A stretch of 61,159 bases of DNA, taken from assembly GCF_014644435.1 (NCBI RefSeq), contig NZ_BMKR01000044.1:1-61159 (forward strand), read 5' to 3'. The notes under the pieces are model-generated. The model did no database searches, was not told where the DNA came from, and saw only the letters and a list, made by a program, of their open reading frames with translations. This document shows, piece after piece, positions 33,573 through 42,523 of this stretch; the first letter of the stretch is position 1, and every line of letters begins with the position of its first letter. The translations under genes were made by a program, and so were the position numbers. The stretch is from Paenibacillus albidus (GTDB taxonomy: Bacteria > Bacillota > Bacilli > Paenibacillales > Paenibacillaceae).

Positions 33573-36500
33573 TGTGTAGTTCTCCCTTCGTTTTAAACGC
33601 TGCTTTGATGGCTTCCAGAAATTGCTCAAGCAAGCCAAGCAGTTCTTTATCTTCCAGGCCTTTCGTTTTCACCCGGATTGCCGCTTTGGCATCCCTGTCA
33701 AATTGTACACGTCTTTCGAAGCCATTTCCAATCTTGGCGAGTTTGGCTGTATCCAATGCCGCCATGCGCCCTTCATGGAAATTAAGCGTAGCCTCATCTC
33801 CGCGCCGGATCATGGAGTCAATTCCGTACATTTTCCCGTATACTTTCAGACGGGCTACGGACAACAGATTAATGACCGCCTCCGGCAGCTCGCCGAACCG
33901 GTCAAGCAGCTCATCCTCCAGCTCTGAGGCATCCTCGAAGGAGGATACCGCCGCCACCTTTTTATAGATCTCAATCTTCTGGATACTGTCATAAATATAT
34001 TCCGAAGGCAGGTAGGCATCGATCGACAGATCAATGACTGTATTGCCTTCTTGAAGCGAAGTATCTTCTTCCCCCAGTACCGTTACCTTCCGCTTGCGGA
34101 TTTCCTCGGCCAGCATTTGCGAATAGAGGTCAAAACCGACCGAAGCAATAAATCCGTGCTGCTCCGCGCCGAGCAAATTACCCGCTCCGCGGATGGAGAG
34201 GTCGCGCATAGCTATTTTGAAGCCCGAACCCAGCTCCGTAAATTCTTTGATCGATTGAAGACGTTTCTCCGCTACTTCTGTCAGCACCTTGTCCCGCTGA
34301 TAAGTAAAGTATGCGTAGGCAATCCGGTTGGAGCGCCCTACACGTCCACGCAGCTGATAGAGCTGAGACAACCCCATTTTGTCAGCATCATGTACGATTA
34401 GCGTATTTACATTGGGAATATCCACACCGGTCTCTATAATACTTGTGCTGACCAGCACATCATATTCTCCATCCAGGAAATCAAGTATTGTCTTCTCCAG
34501 CTCAGATTCCGACATTTGCCCATGCCCAATGCCTACCCGGGCTTCCGGTACCAGCATTGAGATTTGTGCGGCCATTTCCTGAATCCCCTGGACTCTATTG
34601 TAGAGATAGTAGACTTGCCCGCCGCGGGCCAGCTCGCGCTCCACCGCTTCACGGGTCAGGGTATGGCTGTGCTCAACCACATAAGTCTGCACAGGAAACC
34701 GATTCTCCGGCGGGGTCTCGATAACCGAAAGATCGCGTACGCCCAGCATTGACATATGCAGAGTACGGGGAATCGGCGTCGCTGTAAGGGTTAGCACATC
34801 AACGTTGGTCTTCAGCTTCTTCAGCTTTTCTTTATGGGTAACGCCAAACCGCTGTTCTTCATCGACAATGAGCAGCCCCAGGTCCTTGAAGACCAAGTCC
34901 TGCGACAACAGCCGGTGTGTCCCGATGACAACATCGACCGTACCTTGCCGGACGCCTTTAATCGCCTCGTTCTGCTCCTTGCGGCTGCGGAAGCGGCTGA
35001 GTACCTGAATATTTAGCGGATAATTGGAAAAACGTTCCCTGAAGGTCTCGTAATGCTGCTGAGCCAGAATCGTAGTCGGCACCAGCACTGCCACCTGCTT
35101 ACCCTCGATAGCCGCCTTGAACGCAGCACGAATGGCAACCTCTGTCTTGCCATAACCGACGTCTCCGCAGAGCAGCCGGTCCATCGGGCGGTTCTGCTCC
35201 ATATCCTTCTTGATCTCTTCAATGGCCCGCAGCTGGTCCCGGGTTTCCTCATAAGGGAAAATCTCTTCGAATTCACGCTGCTCCTGTGTATCCTTGTCAA
35301 AGCCGTAACCTTGCGCACTCTGGCGTTCGGCATACAGCTTAATCAGATCATCCGCAATATCCTGCACCGAAGAGCGGACCTTGTTGGTCACTCTTGTCCA
35401 TTCGTTGCCGCCGAGCTTATAGACCTTGGGCTCCTTGTCTTCCGAACCGACATATTTCTGGATTAGATCAATCTGCTCGATGGGTACCGAAAGCTTGTCG
35501 CCGCCCGCATACAGGATATGCATGTAATCCCTGTGAATGCCGCTGACCTCAAGCGTACCAATGCCCATATATTTGCCGATCCCATGATTCTGATGAACGA
35601 CGTAGTCACCAATCTTAAGCTCCGTGTAGCTCTTGATCCGCTCCGCGTTATCAACGCTTTTGGACAGCTTGCGCGCCTTCCGCTGCTTCTGCGAGAACAT
35701 TTCTCCCTCGGTAATTACAGCCAGATGAATGGACGGCAGCTCAAACCCGGACCCGAGGTTTCCCTGGAGGATCGTAGGCTCATCAATGCCGTAATCATAC
35801 AGAACACGGCGGACCCGTTCAATCCGCTCCTCGCCATTGGCAAGCATCAGGACCTTTACACCGGATTTCTGCCAGCGCTCCATCTCCGACTTCAGCACAT
35901 TCATCTGCCCATGGAAATCCTGCATGCCGCGGCTGATAAAGCCCAGAATGTTCTGGGGCTGAATATGCGGAACCTGACGCAGAAAAATAGACATAAAGAG
36001 GCTTTGAAACGGACGCTGGTACATGATGGTGTCACTCTCTACAGAAAGATGCAGATCGGGCAGATTCTTCCCGTTCTGCAGCAGATGCAGATTCCATTCC
36101 GTCTCGTCGCGTTCAAGCTGCTTCGCCGTCTCCAGAAGCCGGGCCGGCTCGTCTAGAATAAGCAGCGTATCCTCCAGCATGTAATCATACAGATGGGAAC
36201 GCTCGGGATACAGAAGACTTATATATTTATAGATTTCCGTGAAATATGTCCCTTCACGGAGCATCTCCAGCTCACGGCCCATTTCTTCCCGGAGGCGAAG
36301 CTTGGCTTGGCGGTCCGTCATTTTCTCCAGCTGGCGTTCCAGCATGGCCGCTGCTTCGGACGCAGCCGATTCCAGCCGGGACCTGTCTGCAATGATTTCC
36401 TTGGCCGGTGAGATCTTTACAACGCGCACCTTATCAATGGACCTCTGATCCGCCGGATCAAAGGTTCGGATGGAGTCCACTTCATCATCGAACAGCTCCA

Positions 36501-37083
36501 CCCTGTAAGCAAGGGGAGAAGTCATCGGATAAAAGTCGATAATACCGCCCCGAACGCTGAGCTCACCACGATTCTCGACACGTTCCACCCGTTCATAGCC
36601 CATCTCAATCATGGACATCAGGAATTCGTCGAGGGCAAGCGTCCCGTCCTGGGTAACAGTGAGCTGTGCCTGTGCCATCACATGCGGGGAGGGCAGAAGC
36701 CGCCGGACACCCGAATAAGGCACTACCACTATGCCCCGGAAACCTTGCGCACATTTGGTCAGAACGTCGATCCGCTGAGCGAGCGTTTCCGGACTGGACA
36801 CGGCAGCCTCCGCAGCCACAAGCTCATTGGCCGGGTACAGCAGAACACGTTCCGGAGAAAGCGCTTCCTGCAGATCATCGGCCATCTTCTGGGCCGAAAA
36901 CATATTATGGGTAACGACCAGCAACGGACGCGCGGTCTCTTCATGCAGCGCCGCCAGCATGATCTGTCTGGCAGAGCCGGATAAACCCGATATAAGCTGC
37001 TCCTTCATACCTGCAGCGACACCACGGGTGACAGACTGAAAATCTGGATCTTTGGAAAAAGCTTCTATAAGACCTTGTAACAA
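33559..37083 (-). CDS. mfd: transcription-repair coupling factor
   Basis: Mfd removes stalled RNA polymerase and recruits UvrA. The protein (about 1174 aa) contains the UvrB-homology module (about 1-330), the RNA polymerase-interacting CarD-like domain (ELKIGDYVVHQNHGIGKYMG), the helicase core with RLLCGDVGYGKTEVAIRAAF, the Walker B LLIVDEEQRFG, TATPIPRTL and QLRGRVGRSNR, and the C-terminal TRCF domain. The likely start is TTG at 37083, 8 nt after AGAGAGG, giving MLQGLIEAFSKD; a longer reading to 37137 has no better site. It lies between fin and prsA. Confidence 0.95.
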   Translation of the reverse strand: MLQGLIEAFSKDPDFQSVTRGVAAGMKEQLISGLSGSARQIMLAALHEETARPLLVVTHNMFSAQKMADDLQEALSPERVLLYPANELVAAEAAVSSPETLAQRIDVLTKCAQGFRGIVVVPYSGVRRLLPSPHVMAQAQLTVTQDGTLALDEFLMSMIEMGYERVERVENRGELSVRGGIIDFYPMTSPLAYRVELFDDEVDSIRTFDPADQRSIDKVRVVKISPAKEIIADRSRLESAASEAAAMLERQLEKMTDRQAKLRLREEMGRELEMLREGTYFTEIYKYISLLYPERSHLYDYMLEDTLLILDEPARLLETAKQLERDETEWNLHLLQNGKNLPDLHLSVESDTIMYQRPFQSLFMSIFLRQVPHIQPQNILGFISRGMQDFHGQMNVLKSEMERWQKSGVKVLMLANGEERIERVRRVLYDYGIDEPTILQGNLGSGFELPSIHLAVITEGEMFSQKQRKARKLSKSVDNAERIKSYTELKIGDYVVHQNHGIGKYMGIGTLEVSGIHRDYMHILYAGGDKLSVPIEQIDLIQKYVGSEDKEPKVYKLGGNEWTRVTNKVRSSVQDIADDLIKLYAERQSAQGYGFDKDTQEQREFEEIFPYEETRDQLRAIEEIKKDMEQNRPMDRLLCGDVGYGKTEVAIRAAFKAAIEGKQVAVLVPTTILAQQHYETFRERFSNYPLNIQVLSRFRSRKEQNEAIKGVRQGTVDVVIGTHRLLSQDLVFKDLGLLIVDEEQRFGVTHKEKLKKLKTNVDVLTLTATPIPRTLHMSMLGVRDLSVIETPPENRFPVQTYVVEHSHTLTREAVERELARGGQVYYLYNRVQGIQEMAAQISMLVPEARVGIGHGQMSESELEKTILDFLDGEYDVLVSTSIIETGVDIPNVNTLIVHDADKMGLSQLYQLRGRVGRSNRIAYAYFTYQRDKVLTEVAEKRLQSIKEFTELGSGFKIAMRDLSIRGAGNLLGAEQHGFIASVGFDLYSQMLAEEIRKRKVTVLGEEDTSLQEGNTVIDLSIDAYLPSEYIYDSIQKIEIYKKVAAVSSFEDASELEDELLDRFGELPEAVINLLSVARLKVYGKMYGIDSMIRRGDEATLNFHEGRMAALDTAKLAKIGNGFERRVQFDRDAKAAIRVKTKGLEDKELLGLLEQFLEAIKAAFKTKGELHNVVK

Positions 37084-37217
37084 CAGGCGCACCTCTCTTA
37101 CTGAACAGGCTGAGGACGGCTGTACAGCTGCCCTCACCTATTATAATTGGAATCGAAAACAAGCCTCAGCTGTAACGCCAAGGCTTGCGGATGACGATAG
37201 AGACAGGCGCTTCCACC

Positions 37218-37448
37218 TTACTGAAGCGGACTGGCCAGCAGGCTGAGCTCCGGATTATTATCCAAGGCTTCCTTGCAGTAATCGCAGGTAACCTTTACCG
37301 TAGTCTCGCCGTCTGAATCATACGCTATTATATCTCTGCGCTCCGCAGGGGTCAAGGAATGAAGGCCCAACTGCATTTCGGTAGCATCATTTTGATTAAT
37401 ACTTCCAAGAAATGTACGACAGTGCCTGCAAACATAGTTTATTGCCAT
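37218..37448 (-). CDS. fin: anti-sigma-F factor Fin
   Basis: Fin (YabK) inhibits sigma-F and helps the forespore switch to sigma-G. The 76-aa protein has the zinc-type pairs CRHC (N-terminal) and CDYC (C-terminal) and the family core GLHSLTPAERRDIIAYDSDG. AGGAGG lies 8 nt before the ATG, directly after a perfect 9-bp hairpin. It is conserved next to mfd and pth. Confidence 0.94.
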   Translation of the reverse strand: MAINYVCRHCRTFLGSINQNDATEMQLGLHSLTPAERRDIIAYDSDGETTVKVTCDYCKEALDNNPELSLLASPLQ

Positions 37449-37459
37449 CTATATGCCTC

Positions 37460-37482
37460 CTGAAGGTAGTATATACCTTCAG
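37460..37482 (-). promoter_or_regulatory. inverted repeat abutting the fin ribosome-binding site
   Basis: CTGAAGGTA and TACCTTCAG are perfect 9-bp arms around a 5-base loop, ending 3 bases from the GGAGG of fin. It may be an operator or an RNA hairpin affecting fin translation. CATACTG just upstream resembles a sigma-F/G -10, but its -35 (GCTAA) is poor. Confidence 0.5.
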
Positions 37483-37489
37483 TATGCCC

Positions 37490-37520
37490 GGCTCCCGCCG
37501 TATTTAGCCTGAGGGGAGCC
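37490..37520 (-). other. hairpin after pth
   Basis: GGCTCCC and GGGAGCC pair around a 17-base loop 12 bp after the pth stop. No U-tract follows, so termination is uncertain. Confidence 0.45.
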
Positions 37521-37531
37521 AGGACTTAAGA

Positions 37532-38092
37532 TCATCCGTTGAATTTGGCCATCGTCTGCTCAAACGAATGCTTCAGACTGAATTCCAGGGCATCACACGT
37601 GTCAAGCGTCATGGTCTTGAGTTTCTCTGCGTCCTTCTTGGCAAAGGTGGACAAGACATAATCCACAATGGCGTAACCTGGCTCCGGCCGCGAAATCCCC
37701 ATCCGTACCCGGTTGAAACTTTGTGTACCTGTATGCTGTATGATCGATTTGATTCCGTTATGGCCTCCGGCGCTGCCCTGATACCGCAGCCGGATTTTAC
37801 CGAATTCGGTGTCCAGATCATCATATACAACGATCATATCCTCAAGCTGGACTTTGTAGTAATCCATATAGGCGCGAACCGCTTCACCCGAAAGGTTCAT
37901 AAAGGTCATCGGCTTAATCAATACCGTTTTGATGCCATCTATAATCCCTTCACCGATGACCGATTTGCATTTATTCTGGTTAAAGGAAATTCCATGTCTG
38001 GCCGCAAGTTCGTCCAGGGCCATAAAGCCCACATTATGTTTGGTTTTGGCGTACTGCGGCCCGGGATTTCCCAATCCGACAATCCATTTCAT
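37532..38092 (-). CDS. pth: peptidyl-tRNA hydrolase
   Basis: Pth (SpoVC) recycles peptidyl-tRNAs that drop off ribosomes. The 186-aa protein begins MKWIVGLGNPGPQYAKTKHN with the catalytic His in KHNVGFMALD (about 21), and shows KPMTFMNLSGEAV, VVYDDLDTEFGKIRLR and GSAGGHNGIKSI. GGAAAGG lies 7 nt before ATG 38092; an upstream ATG overlaps this site. It precedes fin. Confidence 0.96.
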   Translation of the reverse strand: MKWIVGLGNPGPQYAKTKHNVGFMALDELAARHGISFNQNKCKSVIGEGIIDGIKTVLIKPMTFMNLSGEAVRAYMDYYKVQLEDMIVVYDDLDTEFGKIRLRYQGSAGGHNGIKSIIQHTGTQSFNRVRMGISRPEPGYAIVDYVLSTFAKKDAEKLKTMTLDTCDALEFSLKHSFEQTMAKFNG

Positions 38093-38196
38093 GAACGAAC
38101 CTTTCCTTTCCATCCGGCTCTCCGGCAGGAGAAGTCCGTTTTTGGTACAATAAGTCTTATCTACGTATCACACTCATGAAGACAGGTGATGAACTC

Positions 38197-38397
38197 ATGC
38201 TACACCAGGGCGAAATTCTGACATTGGAGCGCCATTTCCATTACCATATCCAGCACGCTGTGCCTGTTGAAATCTACTTGGGCAACGTTCATGTGGATAT
38301 CGGCATATTGACAGCTGCGGATGAGAGCTTTGCCGAACTGCAAGGAACATTGTATAACCGCAGCCGGTACACTTTTATCTCCCGCCCCGGTTATTAG
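38197..38397 (+). CDS. small protein of unknown function on the plus strand
   Basis: I do not recognise a family. The 66-aa product starts MLHQGEILTLERHFHYHIQH and is predicted mostly beta-stranded, with a His-rich N-terminal part and hydrophobic alternation (AVPVEIYLGNVHVDIGIL). AGGTGATG lies 5 nt before the ATG and a strong terminator follows 31 bp after the stop, which supports a real gene. It is one of three plus-strand protein genes here, between pth and prs, where B. subtilis has ctc. No clear promoter was found upstream. Confidence 0.7.
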   Translation: MLHQGEILTLERHFHYHIQHAVPVEIYLGNVHVDIGILTAADESFAELQGTLYNRSRYTFISRPGY

Positions 38398-38428
38398 AGC
38401 TTCTGGCGTCCACGGGCAACACGCCGAC

Positions 38429-38470
38429 AAGGGTTACAACTTCCTAAGCGGAAGGTGTAACCCTTTTGTG
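38429..38470 (+). terminator. terminator after the small plus-strand gene
   Basis: Sixteen-base arms (38429-38444 and 38450-38465) pair with one mismatch and are followed by TTTTG on the plus strand. The minus-strand side has no U-tract, so it primarily serves the plus-strand gene rather than prs. Confidence 0.85.
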
Positions 38471-38517
38471 CTATTCATGGCTGATTGGGTTCTATAATCA
38501 ATTCTATCACGGGCAAG

Positions 38518-39471
38518 TTACTCGATCTCGAACAATTTGCTGATCGACAGTTCTTCATGGACGCGGATGATCGCCTCACCCATCAGAGGAGCCACGGACA
38601 GCACTTTGAGCTTGGAGGTCGGATTTGCGCTGCGGATCGGGATTGTATCCGTCACAATAATCTCCTTAATGGGAGAGTTCTCCAGACGCTCATGGGCAGG
38701 GCCGGACAAGACCGGGTGCGTACAGCAGGCGTATACTTCTTTCACGCCGCCTTCCATCAAAGCATTCGCTCCGAGCACAATCGTGCCGGCCGTATCGATG
38801 ATATCGTCAATCAAGATGGCAGTTTTGCCTTCAATGTTCCCGATAATGTTCATGACTTCGCTGACATTCGGTTCCGGACGGCGCTTGTCGATAATCGCCA
38901 GTGGAGCATTCAGGAAATCGGCGAGCTTTCTGGCTCTTACCACACCCCCATGATCGGGCGATACCACTACCGGATTCTGGATTTGCATGGAACGGAAATA
39001 TTGGGCCAGAATCGGAACGCCGAGCAGATGATCTACTGGAATATCGAAGAAACCCTGGATTTGCATCGCATGAAGGTCCATCGTAATAACCCGGTGGGCT
39101 CCTGCCTTCTCAATCAGATTGGCTACCAGCTTGGCCGTAATCGGATCACGGGAACGCGCCTTGCGGTCTTGACGGGCATAACCATAATACGGGATAACCA
39201 CATTGATGCTCTTCGCTGAGGCACGTTTGAGCGCATCCACCATTACCAGAAGCTCCATGAGATTGTCATTCACGGGCCCACAGGTAGACTGCACAATATA
39301 TACATGACAGCCGCGGACACTTTCAGACAGCTTCACTTGAATTTCTCCGTCACTAAAGCTTGTGGTATGCGACTCGCCCATCGGAATTCCGATGTAATCA
39401 GCAATTTGACTGGCGAGTTTAGGGTTGGAGTTGCAGGTGAAGATTTTTAATTTGGAATCACAATAAGTCAT
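38518..39471 (-). CDS. prs: ribose-phosphate pyrophosphokinase
   Basis: It makes PRPP from ribose 5-phosphate and ATP, feeding nucleotide, NAD and His/Trp synthesis. The 317-aa class I enzyme shows FSDGEIQVKLSESVRG, the flexible loop YYGYARQDRKARSRDPITAK, MDLHAMQIQGFFDIPVDHL and the PRPP loop AILIDDIIDTAGT. GGAGGG precedes the ATG. It follows glmU by 85 bp, where GCGCCG/CGGCGC arms form a hairpin without a U-tract. Confidence 0.97.
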   Translation of the reverse strand: MTYCDSKLKIFTCNSNPKLASQIADYIGIPMGESHTTSFSDGEIQVKLSESVRGCHVYIVQSTCGPVNDNLMELLVMVDALKRASAKSINVVIPYYGYARQDRKARSRDPITAKLVANLIEKAGAHRVITMDLHAMQIQGFFDIPVDHLLGVPILAQYFRSMQIQNPVVVSPDHGGVVRARKLADFLNAPLAIIDKRRPEPNVSEVMNIIGNIEGKTAILIDDIIDTAGTIVLGANALMEGGVKEVYACCTHPVLSGPAHERLENSPIKEIIVTDTIPIRSANPTSKLKVLSVAPLMGEAIIRVHEELSISKLFEIE

Positions 39472-39556
39472 AAAATATAAACCCTCCGTGACGGAATTTA
39501 ACTATCCAAATGCGCCGCGCGGAATTTGAAGTCCGTCCGGCGCCTCCTAACAGCCT

Positions 39557-40957
39557 CTACGATGGACTTGACTGATCTTTTTTTGCTTTGGCACGGGCAC
39601 GTATCTTCTCTGCATAACCCGGCTTATTCTCCTGCCGCACTCTGGCAATGGCAAGCTCATTCTCGGAAACGGAACGGGTAATGGTGGAACCGGCGACAAC
39701 AAAAGCGCCTTTGCCAACGGTAACCGGAGCCACCAGGTTGACGTTGCTGCCGATAAAGGCATCATCTTCAATTTCCGTCTTTGATTTATTATATCCATCG
39801 TAATTGACGGTAATAGCACCGCAGCCAACATTCACATTTCTGCCGACAGTAGCATCCCCAATGTAGCTTAAATGGGACACTTTGGAACCGTCACCGATGG
39901 TGGCATTCTTAATTTCCACGAAATCGCCGACCTTAACTTCTTCGCCAAGCACACTCCCTGGGCGCAAATAGGCAAAAGGCCCAACGGAAGTCCGTGCGCC
40001 GACTTGTGCGCCGTTCAGCACGGATTGCTTGATAGTGGCTCCGTCCATGATCTGGCAGTCTTCGATTTCACTCGCAGGTCCGATCACACAATTGTCCCCA
40101 ATCACCGTCTTGCCCTTAAGGGTGGTTCCTGGATACAGCGTTGTGTCTGGACCGATGATCACCTCTGCGCCGATATAGGTCGAAGCAGGGTCGATAATGG
40201 TTACCCCATTCAGCATATGGTAACGATTGATGCGCTGACGCATATGACCTTCGGCTTCCGACAAGGCCAAACGGTCGTTCACACCGATGGATTCGGCTGA
40301 ATCGTTCGCCTGATAACCCAGTACAGTCTCTCCCTGGGCTTTGAGAATGCCAATGACATCAGTCAAATAATATTCCTGTTGATTATTGCTGTTCGTGACC
40401 TTCTCCAGCGCTGCAAACAATTTGGCATTGTCAAAACAATACGTTCCCGTATTAATTTCGGTAACGGCATCTTCCTCCGGCGTACAGTCCTTCTGTTCTA
40501 CGATCTTCAGCACACCGCCGTCTTCGCCGCGGATAATGCGTCCGTAGCCTGCAGGCTGTTCCATCACAGCTGTCAATACCGTCGCAGCAGCCCCGCGTTC
40601 CTCATGAAGTGCCATAAGCCCTTCAAGCGTCCCCGTCGTTACGAGCGGCGTATCTCCGCAAATAACAATGGTTGTGCCTTCTTCGCTGCCCAGCAGGCCC
40701 TTTGCCTGTTTTACGGCATGGCCGGTGCCCAGCTGCACTTCCTGCAGCACATATTCTGCCTGCCCGCCCAAATAAGCCTGAACCGCTTCAGCGCCATGTC
40801 CGACGATGACAATACTTCGTTCACATCCGGTCGCTTTTACTGTATCAAGCACGTGCCCAACCATTGGCTTTCCGCAAACGGGATGCAGCACCTTGTATAA
40901 TTTTGATTTCATTCGCTTGCCCTGTCCTGCAGCAAGTACCACAGCCATTCTTTTCAA
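39557..40957 (-). CDS. glmU: bifunctional GlcNAc-1-phosphate uridyltransferase / glucosamine-1-phosphate acetyltransferase
   Basis: GlmU makes UDP-GlcNAc for the cell wall. The protein (about 466 aa) has an N-terminal pyrophosphorylase (VVLAAGQGKRMKSKLYKVLH, VQLGTGHAVKQA, VICGDTPLV, EINTGTYCFD) and a C-terminal left-handed beta-helix acetyltransferase with hexapeptide repeats from about 250 (INTG-like GAEVIIGPDTTLYPGTTLKG). TTG at 40957 is the likely start, 9 nt after AGGGGG, giving MKRMAVVLAAG. Confidence 0.96.
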   Translation of the reverse strand: MKRMAVVLAAGQGKRMKSKLYKVLHPVCGKPMVGHVLDTVKATGCERSIVIVGHGAEAVQAYLGGQAEYVLQEVQLGTGHAVKQAKGLLGSEEGTTIVICGDTPLVTTGTLEGLMALHEERGAAATVLTAVMEQPAGYGRIIRGEDGGVLKIVEQKDCTPEEDAVTEINTGTYCFDNAKLFAALEKVTNSNNQQEYYLTDVIGILKAQGETVLGYQANDSAESIGVNDRLALSEAEGHMRQRINRYHMLNGVTIIDPASTYIGAEVIIGPDTTLYPGTTLKGKTVIGDNCVIGPASEIEDCQIMDGATIKQSVLNGAQVGARTSVGPFAYLRPGSVLGEEVKVGDFVEIKNATIGDGSKVSHLSYIGDATVGRNVNVGCGAITVNYDGYNKSKTEIEDDAFIGSNVNLVAPVTVGKGAFVVAGSTITRSVSENELAIARVRQENKPGYAEKIRARAKAKKDQSSPS

Positions 40958-41009
40958 GAATGCCAACCCCCTACTCTTGAACTCACTACTGAATATATCT
41001 CATTCCGCG

Positions 41010-41045
41010 CAAAAAGAAAAGAGAACCATGAAGCCATGGTTCCCT
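41010..41045 (-). terminator. spoVG terminator
   Basis: GAACCATG and CATGGTTC pair around GCTT and are followed by TCTTTTCTTTTT on the minus strand, between spoVG and glmU. Confidence 0.85.
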
Positions 41046-41134
41046 TTTCTTCGAACCCCAATAAGAAAAGCGATCAAAAAACAGCATGCCCTTACTCCGC
41101 CCAAAGGGGCAGCCGGCCTGCAGAGAAAGCGCGT

Positions 41135-41422
41135 TTATGCACCCTCTTCGATGACCTCTTCTTCTTCGCTGGCCGCGCGTTCATACTCGGCCAGAACAGC
41201 GGATTGAATCTTCTCGCGTGTTCCCGAAGAGATCGGGTGTGCGATATCGCGGAATTCTCCATCCGGTGTACGCTTACTAGGCATAGCAACAAACATCCCG
41301 TTATTCCCGTCGATGACCCGAATGTCATGAACAACAAACTCGTTGTCGATGGTAATGGATGCAATTGCTTTCATTCTCCCCTCAGAGTTGACGCGGCGGA
41401 GTCTGACATCCGTAATTTCCAT
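41135..41422 (-). CDS. spoVG: SpoVG, site-specific RNA/DNA-binding regulator
   Basis: SpoVG affects septation and sporulation in Bacillus and virulence genes in other Firmicutes. The 95-aa protein shows MEITDVRLRRVNSEGRMKAI, ASITIDNEFVVHDIRVIDG and NNGMFVAMPSKRTPDGEFRD, then an acidic C-terminus. AAGGTGGTG lies 9 nt before ATG 41422. A sigma-H promoter precedes it. yabJ, usually upstream of spoVG in B. subtilis, is absent. Confidence 0.96.
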   Translation of the reverse strand: MEITDVRLRRVNSEGRMKAIASITIDNEFVVHDIRVIDGNNGMFVAMPSKRTPDGEFRDIAHPISSGTREKIQSAVLAEYERAASEEEEVIEEGA

Positions 41423-41462
41423 GTGTGTGTTCACCACCTTTTTCCATCAGAGACTTGGTGTA

Positions 41463-41491
41463 TAATTCCACACAGCAAGGCGAAATCCTTC
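41463..41491 (-). promoter_or_regulatory. spoVG sigma-H promoter
   Basis: GAAGGATTT (41483-41491), 11 bp, then GTGGAATTA (41463-41471) on the minus strand fit the sigma-H consensus RNAGGAWWW and RNNGAATWW fully. B. subtilis spoVG is a classical sigma-H gene. Confidence 0.8.
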
Positions 41492-41620
41492 TTTTTCATT
41501 CCATAAAATACCTGATTAAGAAGAATATTTTTAAGGACCCATTGATTCCGACACATTTCGTGCGCTTCTCTGAGGATTCTTCACAGATTCGACATTCTCC
41601 ACGTTATAAAGCTTTTACCC

Positions 41621-42448
41621 TTAGGTAGAGAAGTAGTTTCCCGGATGTGCTGAAATTCTCCGTTCCTTGGAGTCCACCTCGCTCAGCTTCACCAGAGAAA
41701 CATAGTCATGCAACAGCCGCTCTTCGGACTCCACAGCACCGGACTCCACCAGCACGCCTACACCGGCCACCTCGGCATTGAACTCACCCAGCAGATCGAC
41801 CATCCCGCGCACAGTTCCTCCCGCTTTCATGAAGTCATCGACAATCAGCACACGCGACTTCTCTTTGAGCGCCCGTCTGGACAGCGACATGGTGTGGATG
41901 CTTTTGTGGGAACCGGATACATAGTTGATGCTTACCGCGGAACCTTCGGTCACCTGATGGTCACGCCGCACCAGGACTACCGGCAGACCCAGTTGGGCAG
42001 CCGTGGCATACGCCAAAGGAATTCCCTTGGTCTCCACCGTCATCACCACATCGATCTCCAGTCCGTAAAATGCCGTCGCTATGATCTTACCGGCCTGCTC
42101 CATCAAAGAGGGCAGCCCCAGTAAGTCGGACATATACAGATAACCGCCGGGGAGAATGCGGTCGCTATGCTCCAGTTGCCCGCATAGCTTATGCACGAAG
42201 GAGAGTGCCATCTCCTTGGGTATTCTTGGAATGTACCGGACTCCGCCGGCAGCACCGGCAAGGGTCTGCAGCTCACCCATTCCTTCTCCCTCAAATACCT
42301 CTTTTATAATAGCCAGATCTTCACTGATAGATGACTTCGCTGCTCCATAACGGTCAGCAAATGTAGACAGAGGTAACAAGTCATGCGGCTTCTCAAGCAA
42401 AAATTGGGTCATATCGACCAAACGCTGACTTCTTTTTAATTTCTTCAC
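41621..42448 (-). CDS. purR: purine operon repressor PurR
   Basis: PurR represses purine genes and is relieved by PRPP. The 275-aa protein has an N-terminal winged helix (VKKLKRSQRLVDMTQFLLEK, SISEDLAIIK) and a phosphoribosyltransferase-like domain with the PRPP loop SRVLIVDDFMKAGGTVRGMV. The start is GTG 42448 behind GCGAGGAG. A PurBox pair overlaps its promoter region, suggesting autoregulation. ispE lies upstream by 75 bp. Confidence 0.95.
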   Translation of the reverse strand: MKKLKRSQRLVDMTQFLLEKPHDLLPLSTFADRYGAAKSSISEDLAIIKEVFEGEGMGELQTLAGAAGGVRYIPRIPKEMALSFVHKLCGQLEHSDRILPGGYLYMSDLLGLPSLMEQAGKIIATAFYGLEIDVVMTVETKGIPLAYATAAQLGLPVVLVRRDHQVTEGSAVSINYVSGSHKSIHTMSLSRRALKEKSRVLIVDDFMKAGGTVRGMVDLLGEFNAEVAGVGVLVESGAVESEERLLHDYVSLVKLSEVDSKERRISAHPGNYFST

Positions 42449-42463
42449 GGAATACTCCTCGCC

Positions 42464-42507
42464 AAAACCGAATATTATAGAAAAATATATCACTTTTGTA
42501 CGGGTTT
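42464..42507. promoter_or_regulatory. PurBox pair at the purR promoter
   Basis: AAAACCGAATATT (42464-42476) fits the PurBox AWWWCCGAACWWT at 12 of 13 positions. A facing weaker inverted box, TTTGTACGGGTTT, lies at 42495-42507, 18 bp away. A TATAAT -10 (42474-42479, minus strand) overlaps the first box. PurR probably represses its own gene here. Confidence 0.55.
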
Positions 42508-42523
42508 ATACAAGGGAAGGTTG

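Noticed and set aside
39500..39545. GCGCCG/CGGCGC hairpin between glmU and prs as a terminator
   Set aside because: There is no U-tract after it, and glmU-prs are normally cotranscribed.
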